A stretch of 64,000 nucleotides of DNA, taken from positions 1 through 64,000 of the forward strand of contig NZ_BAABHW010000006.1 in NCBI RefSeq assembly GCF_039542305.1. Direction: 5' to 3'. The notes beneath the pieces were generated by a model. The model was not told the DNA's origin and ran no database searches. It saw only the letters and a program-made list of their open reading frames with translations. Positions 19,533 through 27,282 of this stretch are shown piece by piece. The translations under genes were made by a program, and so were the position numbers. The DNA comes from Roseibacterium beibuensis (GTDB lineage Bacteria > Pseudomonadota > Alphaproteobacteria > Rhodobacterales > Rhodobacteraceae). How positions within the stretch are numbered: position 1 is the stretch's first letter; every line of letters begins with the position of its first letter.

Positions 19533-20816
19533 TCAGCCGTCCTGGCAGCGCAGCTCGATGCCGTTTTCCTCGGCGAACTGGGCCGAGTCCTCGAGGACCA
19601 GCGGCTGGGTCACGCTGTCATCGGGCGAGATGAAGTCGGTAAGCGTCACCCATTCCTGAGCGTCTGCATTCCACTGCTGCATGATCGCCATGCCCGTGCC
19701 GCCGTGATCGGCGCAGGTCACGTTAAACTCCGGCCCGACGCCCGGCATGCCCAGCTCTTCCATGCGCGCATTGGTGATCGACAGCGCCTCCATACCGTCA
19801 CGCATCATCTCGGGCGTGATGGCGGCAACACCGTGCATCTCCTGTGCAGTGCGGATCGCCTCGGCAGCCAGCATCGCAGCATACATCCCGCGGGTGTACA
19901 GCACGGTGCCGATGTTGCTGCCGTCACCGGCCGCATTGCCGGCCTCGTGCACCAGTTCGCGGATCTCGTCGAACACCGGCATTTCGCCCAGGCGGTTCAT
20001 GTTCAGCGCCCGGTAGCCATTCGCGGCCGCACCGGCGGGGATCACGTCATGCTCGGCCCCGGCCCACCAGTTGCCGATGAAATTCTCCATCGGGTAGCGG
20101 ATGTTCGCGGCTTCCTGCACGGCGACCTGGTTCATCACGCCCCAGCCCCACATGATCACGTAATCGGGGCGTTCGCGGCGGATTTGCAGCCACTGGTTGC
20201 CCTGCTCCTGACCGGGGTGGTCCACGGCCAGCTGGGTCAGTTCGAACCCGTGCTGTTCCGAGAGGATCTCCAGCGTGCGGATCGGCTCCCGGCCATAAGC
20301 CGAGTTGTGATAGAGCAGCGCGATGGTTTGCCCCTCGAGGTTGCCGTCATTCTCTTCCAGCAACTGGTTGATGATCACGCTCGCGCCATCCCAGTAGTTG
20401 GCCGGGTAGTTGAAGACATGGCTGAAAACTTCGCCATTCGCGGCCGAGGTGCGTCCATAGCCCAGCGTGTGAAGCGGGATACCGTCGGCAGTCGCACGCG
20501 GGATCAGCTGGTAGGTGATGCCGGTCGACAGCGGCTGATAGACCAGCGCGCCTTCGCCCTTGGTCGACTCGTAGCATTCCACGCCACGCTCGGTGTTGTA
20601 GGCGGTTTCGCAGCCGATGATGCGAATTTCCTCGCCGCCGATGCCGCCATCGCGTGCATTCAGCAGGTTGAAGTAATCCTGGTAGCCGTCCGAGAACGGG
20701 ATGCCGCCAGCAGCGTAGGGCCCGGTGCGGTAGTGCAGATCCGGGATCACCAGGTCAGCGAGCGCCGGGCTTGCGGCCATCATGCCGGCTGCGGCGAATG
20801 TTGCCAGTTTCTTCAT
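19533..20816 (-). CDS. periplasmic substrate-binding protein of the LIV/HAAT ABC importer
   Basis: 427 aa with a Sec signal peptide (MKKLATFAAAGMMAASPALA). The peripla_BP_6 (leucine-binding-like) fold is seen in LHYRTGPYAAGGIPFSDGYQDYF and QTIALLYHNSAYGREP. It is longer than classical LivK and carries the Asn/Trp-rich segment IGNWWAGAEHDVIPAG typical of members linked to aromatic or fatty-acid CoA ligases. It is the first extracytoplasmic determinant of the importer specificity. It lies 97 bases downstream of livM. Confidence 0.92.
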   Translation of the reverse strand: MKKLATFAAAGMMAASPALADLVIPDLHYRTGPYAAGGIPFSDGYQDYFNLLNARDGGIGGEEIRIIGCETAYNTERGVECYESTKGEGALVYQPLSTGITYQLIPRATADGIPLHTLGYGRTSAANGEVFSHVFNYPANYWDGASVIINQLLEENDGNLEGQTIALLYHNSAYGREPIRTLEILSEQHGFELTQLAVDHPGQEQGNQWLQIRRERPDYVIMWGWGVMNQVAVQEAANIRYPMENFIGNWWAGAEHDVIPAGAAANGYRALNMNRLGEMPVFDEIRELVHEAGNAAGDGSNIGTVLYTRGMYAAMLAAEAIRTAQEMHGVAAITPEMMRDGMEALSITNARMEELGMPGVGPEFNVTCADHGGTGMAIMQQWNADAQEWVTLTDFISPDDSVTQPLVLEDSAQFAEENGIELRCQDG

Positions 20817-20913
20817 CGGGGGTATCCTCCCATTTGGTTTGTCCGATGCGTTTCCTAGAGCGCCGGGTTGCCCCCGGTCTGTCGTTTCGTCGTGACGCCT
20901 CCCGTCCTCCTCC

Positions 20914-21990
20914 TCAGTGCGGGAAGGGCCACAATCTCAGCTTTTCCTTGGTCAGTTGCCAAAGCCGCGCCAGGCCGTGCGGCTCGACGATCAGGAAGAA
21001 CATGATCAGGCCGCCGACGATGACGAATTCGAAATGGGTCGCGATCGTGCTTTCCCAGCCCAGCGTGCCGGTCATGAAGTTCCGCAGAACCACCGGCAAG
21101 AGCACCATGAACGCCGCTCCGGCAAAGCTGCCGAACAGGCTGCCGAGCCCGCCGATGATGATCATGAACAGCACCAGGAACGACTTGGTGATGCCAAAGG
21201 CTTCGCCCACTTCGACCGCGCCAAGATAGACGGTGAACAGCAGCCCTCCCGCGATGCCCACGAAGAACGAGCTGACCGCGAAGGCCGTCAGTTTCGCCTT
21301 GAGCGGGTTCACCCCGATGATCTCTGCCGCGATATCCATGTCGCGGATCGCCATCCACTGCCGCCCGATCGAGCCGCGCGTCAGGTTGCGTGCCAGCCAG
21401 GCCAGGACGAAGACGAAGAACAGGCAGAACAGGTAGCGCACCCAGGCATCGGCATTGGGGCCGGTAACGGCAAGGCCGAACATCGTGCGTTCCGGGGCGC
21501 TGATCTGCCCCGAGGCCGAGTAGTTGTAGAACCACGGCACCTTGTTGAACATCCACACGAGGAAGAACTGCGCCGCCAGTGTCGCCACGGCCAGGTAGAA
21601 TCCCTTGATCCTCAGCGAGGGCAGGCCGAACGCGACCCCGACCATCGCGGTGATCAGACCCGCCAGCAGCGTGACGCTCACCATGTCCATCCAGGGAAAG
21701 GCCGTCATCAGCTTGTAGGACGCATAGGCGCCCACGGCCATGAACCCGCCCGTCCCCAGGGACACCTGCCCGCAATAGCCGGTCAGGATGTTCAGCCCGA
21801 TGGCCGCGATGGCGTAGATCAGGAACGGGATCAGCAGCGCGTTCGCCCAGTAGTCATTGATGAAGAACGGGATGACCCCCAGGGCGACCAGCAGCACGGC
21901 ATAGTAACGGAACCGGTCGAACTTGATCGGGAAGGTCTGGTTGTCCTCGGCGTAGCTTGTCTTGAAGTCGCCGGCCTCACGGTAAAACAT
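20914..21990 (-). CDS. livM: ABC importer permease (LivM-like)
   Basis: 358 aa with about ten hydrophobic segments. The family block GLNILTGYCGQVSLGTGGFMAVGAY occupies about residues 67-91. The cytoplasmic loop contacting the ATPases is near LRIKGFYLAVATLAAQF, and the C-terminus is FFLIVEPHGLARLWQ. It pairs with LivH. It is read on the minus strand in the same direction as the whole importer. Confidence 0.94.
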   Translation of the reverse strand: MFYREAGDFKTSYAEDNQTFPIKFDRFRYYAVLLVALGVIPFFINDYWANALLIPFLIYAIAAIGLNILTGYCGQVSLGTGGFMAVGAYASYKLMTAFPWMDMVSVTLLAGLITAMVGVAFGLPSLRIKGFYLAVATLAAQFFLVWMFNKVPWFYNYSASGQISAPERTMFGLAVTGPNADAWVRYLFCLFFVFVLAWLARNLTRGSIGRQWMAIRDMDIAAEIIGVNPLKAKLTAFAVSSFFVGIAGGLLFTVYLGAVEVGEAFGITKSFLVLFMIIIGGLGSLFGSFAGAAFMVLLPVVLRNFMTGTLGWESTIATHFEFVIVGGLIMFFLIVEPHGLARLWQLTKEKLRLWPFPH

Positions 21991-22095
21991 GCATCCCTCC
22001 CCGGATCAGCGCATGCGAACAGGCACCGCGGTCGCGTGCGCGCCCCGATGCCTCTCGGTCGTTACGTTGTTTGAATTCGGCCGCCACAGGCGGCG

Positions 22096-22341
22096 TCAGC
22101 GGCACTCCACCCGGCGCCGGCCGAAGATGCCGACCGCCAGACCGATGACGCAAAGAACCGGCATGCTCCAGTGCATGCCCGATCCCCCGACCACCCCGGC
22201 CACGATGAAGAGTGCGCTCACCCAGAAGATCGCGAAGCCGATCGTCGTCAGGATCGCACACATCTTCAATCCGGGTGACGATGCCCCCTTCGCGAAGTCT
22301 GGCTCGCCGATATTCGGCTGCTGGAGATCGTCCAATGCCAT
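22096..22341 (-). CDS. small two-segment membrane protein of unknown function
   Basis: 81 aa. A 26-residue polar N-terminus is followed by two hydrophobic segments (CAILTTIGFAIFWVSALFIVAGVV and MPVLCVIGLAVGIFG) and a basic tail (RRRVECR). GGGAGG lies upstream of the ATG at 22341. It lies inside the importer locus between livH and livM on the same strand. It could be an accessory subunit of the importer, but no family is recognised. Confidence 0.7.
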   Translation of the reverse strand: MALDDLQQPNIGEPDFAKGASSPGLKMCAILTTIGFAIFWVSALFIVAGVVGGSGMHWSMPVLCVIGLAVGIFGRRRVECR

Positions 22342-22583
22342 TTTCGTCCATCCTCCCTAGGACAAAGGGGGTCAACGGGCCTCCCCGCCCGGTCCCCCGC
22401 AGCGCTGCCTCGATGGACAACGCCGCGCCATCATGCACTGGCCGAAGCTGGGCGTCAGCAATTTTCTTACGCGGGCCACCTTCGTGCGGCCCGGTTGCGA
22501 CATGCGCCTGCCGCCGGGCTGCCGCATTGCCGCCAGATTGGTAAAGAAACCTGCTTCGATCCAAAACTGCGAAAATTGTGCCC

Positions 22584-22853
22584 ATGTCCGATTCACAGAA
22601 TTTTGCTGCAGCATCGCCTGCCTTGCGCCAACCGGCACTCCGGTTTGCCTTGGAGGCCTTCAAACTCATCATCGAGGCCATGCTCGGATCGCTGCTGGGG
22701 ATATCCACCGCCGCCCTGTTCGGGTTCTCCGCCCTGGTGTTTTTTGCAGAGATCAGCCCCGGCGTCGCGCTCACGGCAGTCGCGCTTGCGATGAACGCCA
22801 TGCTGTTCTGCCTCGTGCTGCTCGGCAGCCTAAGCGACCAGCAAGCACCGTAA
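22584..22853 (+). CDS. small membrane protein of unknown function, opposite to the importer
   Basis: 89 aa from the ATG at 22584; a GTG two codons upstream is an alternative. It has two hydrophobic segments (about residues 33-55 and 60-82) and an N-terminal amphipathic part. Codon use is like that of real genes here. It is the only plus-strand gene within the importer cluster and is divergent from the 81-aa membrane protein, so the 242-base gap between them should hold promoters for both. Not recognised. Confidence 0.6.
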   Translation: MSDSQNFAAASPALRQPALRFALEAFKLIIEAMLGSLLGISTAALFGFSALVFFAEISPGVALTAVALAMNAMLFCLVLLGSLSDQQAP

Positions 22854-22883
22854 AGGGCGGTATGGGGTGCGGTTCGCATCCGG

Positions 22884-23870
22884 TCACACCCTCTCGATAA
22901 TCTTTTCGCCGAACAGGCCCTGCGGCCGGAAGACGAGGAAGACAAGCGCCAGCACATAGGCGAACCAGTTCTCGGTCGCGCCGCCGATCATCGGGCCGAT
23001 GGAGAATTCGAACAACGCCTCGCCCACGCCGATGATCAGCCCACCCACGATGGCACCGGGGATCGAGGTGAACCCGCCGAGCATCAGCACCGGCAGTGCC
23101 TTGAGCGCGATCAGGCTGAGCGAGAACTGAACGCCCGACTTGCTGCCCCACATGATGCCCGCGACCAGCGCCACGATACCCGCCAGCGACCAGACCAGAA
23201 CCCACACATAGTTGAGCGAGATTCCCACGCTCAGCGCCGCCTGGTGGTCGTCGGCCACCGCACGCATGGCACGGCCGTTCTTGGTGTACTGGCTATAGAG
23301 GATCAGGCCCGCGACAAGGATCGCCGCCACGATCGAGGCCGAGATGTCGAGATTGTCGATGAAGAACCCGTAGCCGAAGACGTCGAAGGTGGTGTTGTCG
23401 ATCCAGCCGTTGATGCCCTGCGGCAGGCCCACGTCCAGCGTGCGGATCTCCGAGCCCCACATCAGGTCGCTGACCCCTTCGAGGAAATAGGCCAGGCCGA
23501 TCGTCGCCATGAACAGGATGATCGGTTCCTGTCCGACGAGATGCTTGAAGATGAACCTCTGCACCGCCCAGGCAAAGCCGATCATCACCACCACGGTCAG
23601 CAGGATCGCCAGCAGCGCGGGCACGTGCCATCCGAAATGGTGGATCTCGGTGCCGAAGATCTCGTTGATCAGGTGCGCGAAGGGGATGCGCCCCTCCTGG
23701 ATGCCCACCAGCGTCATCGCCGCGAAGAGCGCCATGACCCCCTGCGCGTAGTTGAAGATGCCGGAGGCCTTGAAGATCAGGACGAAGCCCAGCGCGACAA
23801 GGGCGTACATCACCCCGGTCATGAGGCCGTTCAGCGTGACCTCCATCGCCCAGATGAGTTGATCAGGCAT
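22884..23870 (-). CDS. livH: ABC importer permease (LivH-like)
   Basis: 328 aa with eight or more hydrophobic segments. The LivH signature GVMYALVALGFVLIFKASGIFNYAQG lies at about residues 19-44, and LPVLMLGGFTSIPGAIVGG near 255. It forms the translocation channel with LivM. The gene is followed by a 13-bp-type repeat-containing gap upstream toward livG (see the repeat at 23894-23928). Confidence 0.94.
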   Translation of the reverse strand: MPDQLIWAMEVTLNGLMTGVMYALVALGFVLIFKASGIFNYAQGVMALFAAMTLVGIQEGRIPFAHLINEIFGTEIHHFGWHVPALLAILLTVVVMIGFAWAVQRFIFKHLVGQEPIILFMATIGLAYFLEGVSDLMWGSEIRTLDVGLPQGINGWIDNTTFDVFGYGFFIDNLDISASIVAAILVAGLILYSQYTKNGRAMRAVADDHQAALSVGISLNYVWVLVWSLAGIVALVAGIMWGSKSGVQFSLSLIALKALPVLMLGGFTSIPGAIVGGLIIGVGEALFEFSIGPMIGGATENWFAYVLALVFLVFRPQGLFGEKIIERV

Positions 23871-23893
23871 CTTGGCCTCCCTCGCTCGGTGTA

Positions 23894-23928
23894 TGTACGG
23901 GGTGTGTACAGGCTGTGTACGGGGTGTG
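23894..23928. repeat. tandem 13-bp direct repeat between livG and livH
   Basis: TGTACGGGGTGTG occurs at 23894-23906 and again at 23916-23928, a 22-base period, so about two helical turns. It lies in the 68-base gap between livG and livH. Such spacing would suit a dimeric regulator or an mRNA element. Confidence 0.6.
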
Positions 23929-23938
23929 ACGTGCGGCG

Positions 23939-24778
23939 TCAGTCATGCGAAACCCCCAGATAGGCGTCGATGACCTCCTGGTTGTTGCGCACCTCGTCGG
24001 GCGTGCCGTCGCCGATTTTCTTGCCGTAATCCATCACGACAACGCGGTCGGACAGGTCCATGACCACGCCCATGTCATGCTCGATCAGCACGATGGTGGT
24101 GCCGAACTCGTCGTTCACATCGAGGATGAAGCGCGACATGTCTTCCTTCTCCTCGACATTCATCCCCGCCATCGGCTCGTCGAGCAGCAGGATCTGCGGC
24201 TCCGCCGCCAGCGCGCGGGCCAGTTCGACCCGCTTCTTCAGGCCGTAGGGCAGGCGCCCCACGGGCGTCTTGCGGATCGCCTGGATTTCGAGGAAGTCAA
24301 TGATTTGTTCGGCTTTTTCGCGGTTCTCGACCTCTTCGCGCTGGGCCTTGCCCCACCAGAATCCCTGGTCGAGGAAGCTGGCCTTCATGTGGTTCAGCCG
24401 CCCCGTCATGACGTTGTCGAGAACGCTCATCCCCTCGAACAGAGCGATGTTCTGGAAGGTGCGCGCGATGCCCTGGCGGGCCACCTGGAAGGGCTTCATC
24501 GGCTTGCGGATCTGGCCCTTGTACCAGACCTCGCCCTCCTGCGGATTGTAGAAACCCGAGATCACGTTGAGCATCGAGGATTTTCCCGCGCCGTTCGGCC
24601 CGATGATCGCCCGGATCTCGCCCTCGCGGATGTCGAAGGAGATGTCCTTGATCGCCTCCACCCCGCCGAAGCGCAGCGTGATATGCTTCATTTCCATCAC
24701 CACGCCGCCAATTCTGCGGCCGTCCTCGGTGACGTATCCCTCGTTGGGATCGATGGGCGGATGGATCGCCTCGTTCAT
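23939..24778 (-). CDS. livG: LIV/HAAT-type ABC importer ATPase (LivG-like)
   Basis: 279 aa from the ATG at 24778 (MNEAIHPPIDPNEG). Walker A IGPNGAGKSS, a modified signature LPYGLKKRVELARAL usual for LivG, Walker B ILLDEPMAGM, and switch His in VLIEHDMGVV. A helical insertion (SFLDQGFWWGKAQREEVENREKAEQI) sits between Walker A and the signature, as in LivG. Its start overlaps the stop of the preceding small membrane gene by 4 bases, so the two are coupled. Confidence 0.94.
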   Translation of the reverse strand: MNEAIHPPIDPNEGYVTEDGRRIGGVVMEMKHITLRFGGVEAIKDISFDIREGEIRAIIGPNGAGKSSMLNVISGFYNPQEGEVWYKGQIRKPMKPFQVARQGIARTFQNIALFEGMSVLDNVMTGRLNHMKASFLDQGFWWGKAQREEVENREKAEQIIDFLEIQAIRKTPVGRLPYGLKKRVELARALAAEPQILLLDEPMAGMNVEEKEDMSRFILDVNDEFGTTIVLIEHDMGVVMDLSDRVVVMDYGKKIGDGTPDEVRNNQEVIDAYLGVSHD

Positions 24779-25029
24779 TCCGCGTTCTCCCTCGCCGCCT
24801 GCCCGGAGCGGAAGATCAACGCTCCGATCAGGCCGTAAACCAACAGGGCGATCAGCGCCCAGGTGAGATTTTCTTCCCAAAGCTCCGGCATTCCGTAGAG
24901 CAACGCCGCCACGCCGCAGATCCCGATGGCACCGCCCTGGATGGCCGTTGCCCCCGTGCGCAGGTAGCGGCCGGCCACCCAGCTTGAGGCAAAGCCCAAG
25001 AGGAACAATGCAACCGCCACGAAACTCAT
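24775..25029 (-). CDS. small three-segment membrane protein coupled to livG
   Basis: 84 aa from the ATG at 25029 (MSFVAVALFLLGF). It has three hydrophobic segments, a short loop MPELWEENLTW, and a charged end (FRSGQAARENAE). It lies between the acyl-CoA synthetase and livG and shares an ATGA overlap with livG, so it is certainly in the same operon. Not recognised; possibly an accessory subunit of the importer or of the ligase-importer link. Confidence 0.7.
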   Translation of the reverse strand: MSFVAVALFLLGFASSWVAGRYLRTGATAIQGGAIGICGVAALLYGMPELWEENLTWALIALLVYGLIGALIFRSGQAARENAE

Positions 25030-25087
25030 GCGCGCAGCCCCCGCGGGATGGCGGGTGGGGCGACAGCGATAGCTGAGCGTCCGCCCG

Positions 25088-27064
25088 TCATTCCGCAGCC
25101 ACCTGTGCCGGGGCGCCGGTGGGCACGACCTGTGCATCGCGAAGCTCAAGCGTGGCCGTGATCTTGCCCTTGCGGCCGTCCTCGTAGGTCACCTCGGTCT
25201 CGGTGTATTGCTCGGTCTTGCCGGCATAGAGCGCATCGATCAGGTCGCTGTATTTCTCGGCGATGATGTTGCGCCGCACCTTGCGGGTCCGGGTCAACTC
25301 GCCGTCATCGGCATCCAGTTCCTTGTGCAGCACCAGGAAGCGGTGGATCTGGCAGCCTGACAGCATCTCGTCCTGCGCGATGCTCTGGTTCGTTTCCTCG
25401 ACATGGTTCTGGATCGTTTCCAGCACGCGCGGATGCCCGGCCAGTTCCTGGTAGGAGGAATAGGCAATGTTGTTGCGCTCGGCCCAGTTGCCCACCGCGG
25501 TCAGGTCGATGTTGATGAAGGCCGTGCACATCTCGCGCCCGTTGCCGAACACCACCGCTTCGAGGATGTTGGGATAGAACTTCAGCTTGTTCTCGACGTA
25601 TTTCGGCGCAAACAGGCTGCCATCGGCCATCTTGCCCACGTCCTTGGCCCGGTCGATGATCCGCAGATGGCCGGTATCGGGTTCGATGAAACCTGCATCG
25701 CCGGTCGCGACCCATCCCTCCGGATCCTTGGTTGAGGCGGTCGACTCTGCGTTCTTGTAGTATTCCACGAAAACACCGGGGCTGCGGTAGTAGACCTCGC
25801 CATTCTCGTCGATGCGCAGCTCCACGCCCGGAGACGGCACGCCAACCGTGTCGGGGCGCACCTCGTGATCGGGCTGCTGGGTGATGAAGACCGACGCTTC
25901 GGTCTGACCGTAGAGCTGCTTCAGGTTGATCCCCAGCGAGCGGTAGAAATCGAAGATCTCCGGCCCGATGGCCTCACCTGCCGTGTAGCCAACCCGCACA
26001 CGACTAAGGCCGAGGGTGTTTTTCAGCGGTCCGAACACCATCAGGTTGCCCAACGCGTATTTCAGGCGGTCCATGGCGCCGACCGATTCGCCATCGAGCA
26101 TCTTCGGCCCGACCTCGCGCGCGTGATCCATGAAGTAGTGGAACATGCGGCGCTTGAAGCGCCCGGCATCCTCCATGCGGATCATCACGCTGGTCAGCAT
26201 GTTTTCGAAAATCCGCGGCGGAGCGAAGAAATAGGTCGGCCCGATTTCGCGCAGGTCGGTCAGCATCGTTTCCGGGCTTTCGGGGCAATTCACGCAAAAC
26301 CCGGTCCAGTACGCCTGACCGATGGAAAAGATGAAATCGCCCACCCAGGCCATCGGCAGGTAGGCCAGCACCTCTTCGCGCACGTCAAGATGGTCGAACT
26401 CGGACGAGTTCTTGGCCGTCTCGATGATGTTGCGGTTCGACAGAACCACGCCCTTGGGCTTGCCGGTGGTCCCGGAGGTGTAGAGCATGACGCAGGTGTC
26501 GTCGTAACCGAGCGCCGCTTCGCGTTCGCGCATGATCGGCTCAAGCCGGTAATGCCCGGCACGCCCTTCGGACTGTACGTCCTCCATCGCGTTCATGTGC
26601 GTGTGGTCGTATTTGCGCATCCCGCGCTTGTCGACATAGATGATCTGGTCGATGCCGTGGACCGTCTCCTGCACCTCGATGACCTTGTCGACCTGTTCCT
26701 GGTCGCCGCAGACAACGAAGCGGGCGCCGCAGTGTTCCAACACGTAGGCCATCTCTTCGGCGGGCGAGTCCTGGTACAGCGCGACCGGGATCGCGCCGCA
26801 TTTTTGCGCGGCCACGAAGGACCAGTAGAGCGCGGGGCGATTGCGCCCGATAATGGCAAGATAGTCGCCCTTTTGAAGCCCGAGGGCGAGAAACCCCATC
26901 GCCAGCGCCTCGATCTCTTCGGACGCTTCCGACCAGGACCAGCTTTGCCAGATCCCGAATTCCTTTTCGCGATACGCGGGCTTGGTCCCGCACTTTGCCA
27001 CGTTACGGGCCAGTAGCGCAGGCACGGATTGCGGTGCGCCCGCAGGCGATGTTGCAAGAGCCAA
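25088..27064 (-). CDS. long-chain acyl-CoA synthetase-like AMP-binding enzyme
   Basis: 658 aa if translation starts at the TTG at 27064. AAGGGAGG lies 7 bases before this TTG, while an in-frame GTG at 27094 lies upstream of that site. AMP-binding motifs: LYTSGTTGKPKGVVLS, QLYGQTEASVF, and GWVATGDAGFIEPD; the C-terminal lid contains the Lys-bearing LTRTRKVRRN. It resembles large fatty-acyl-CoA synthetases of the FAA1/AAE15 kind rather than E. coli FadD. It likely activates the acid imported by the adjacent transporter. It is the first gene of the minus-strand importer operon. Confidence 0.9.
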   Translation of the reverse strand: MALATSPAGAPQSVPALLARNVAKCGTKPAYREKEFGIWQSWSWSEASEEIEALAMGFLALGLQKGDYLAIIGRNRPALYWSFVAAQKCGAIPVALYQDSPAEEMAYVLEHCGARFVVCGDQEQVDKVIEVQETVHGIDQIIYVDKRGMRKYDHTHMNAMEDVQSEGRAGHYRLEPIMREREAALGYDDTCVMLYTSGTTGKPKGVVLSNRNIIETAKNSSEFDHLDVREEVLAYLPMAWVGDFIFSIGQAYWTGFCVNCPESPETMLTDLREIGPTYFFAPPRIFENMLTSVMIRMEDAGRFKRRMFHYFMDHAREVGPKMLDGESVGAMDRLKYALGNLMVFGPLKNTLGLSRVRVGYTAGEAIGPEIFDFYRSLGINLKQLYGQTEASVFITQQPDHEVRPDTVGVPSPGVELRIDENGEVYYRSPGVFVEYYKNAESTASTKDPEGWVATGDAGFIEPDTGHLRIIDRAKDVGKMADGSLFAPKYVENKLKFYPNILEAVVFGNGREMCTAFINIDLTAVGNWAERNNIAYSSYQELAGHPRVLETIQNHVEETNQSIAQDEMLSGCQIHRFLVLHKELDADDGELTRTRKVRRNIIAEKYSDLIDALYAGKTEQYTETEVTYEDGRKGKITATLELRDAQVVPTGAPAQVAAE

Positions 27065-27282
27065 ATTCGTTCCTCCCTTCGCCGGTCTCCCCACCGGCGC
27101 TCACGGGGCCGCCTCTTCGACATGCCGGGCGACTCCCATCGCCTCTACCGTGCCCGCAAATAGCTCGCGGTCAAGTTTTGCCTGACTTTTTCCCAATCCT
27201 TACGAATTGTAACAAGACGCAGGGGAAGCTTGACGCCGTGACGCAAAGGGGGCCAGCGATGGGTGAGAGGGAGGACGATATC

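Noticed and set aside
22433..22900. A 155-codon plus-strand frame overlapping the 89-aa membrane protein
   Set aside because: Its translation is Cys/Arg-rich without structure. The 89-aa frame has membrane segments and better codon use.
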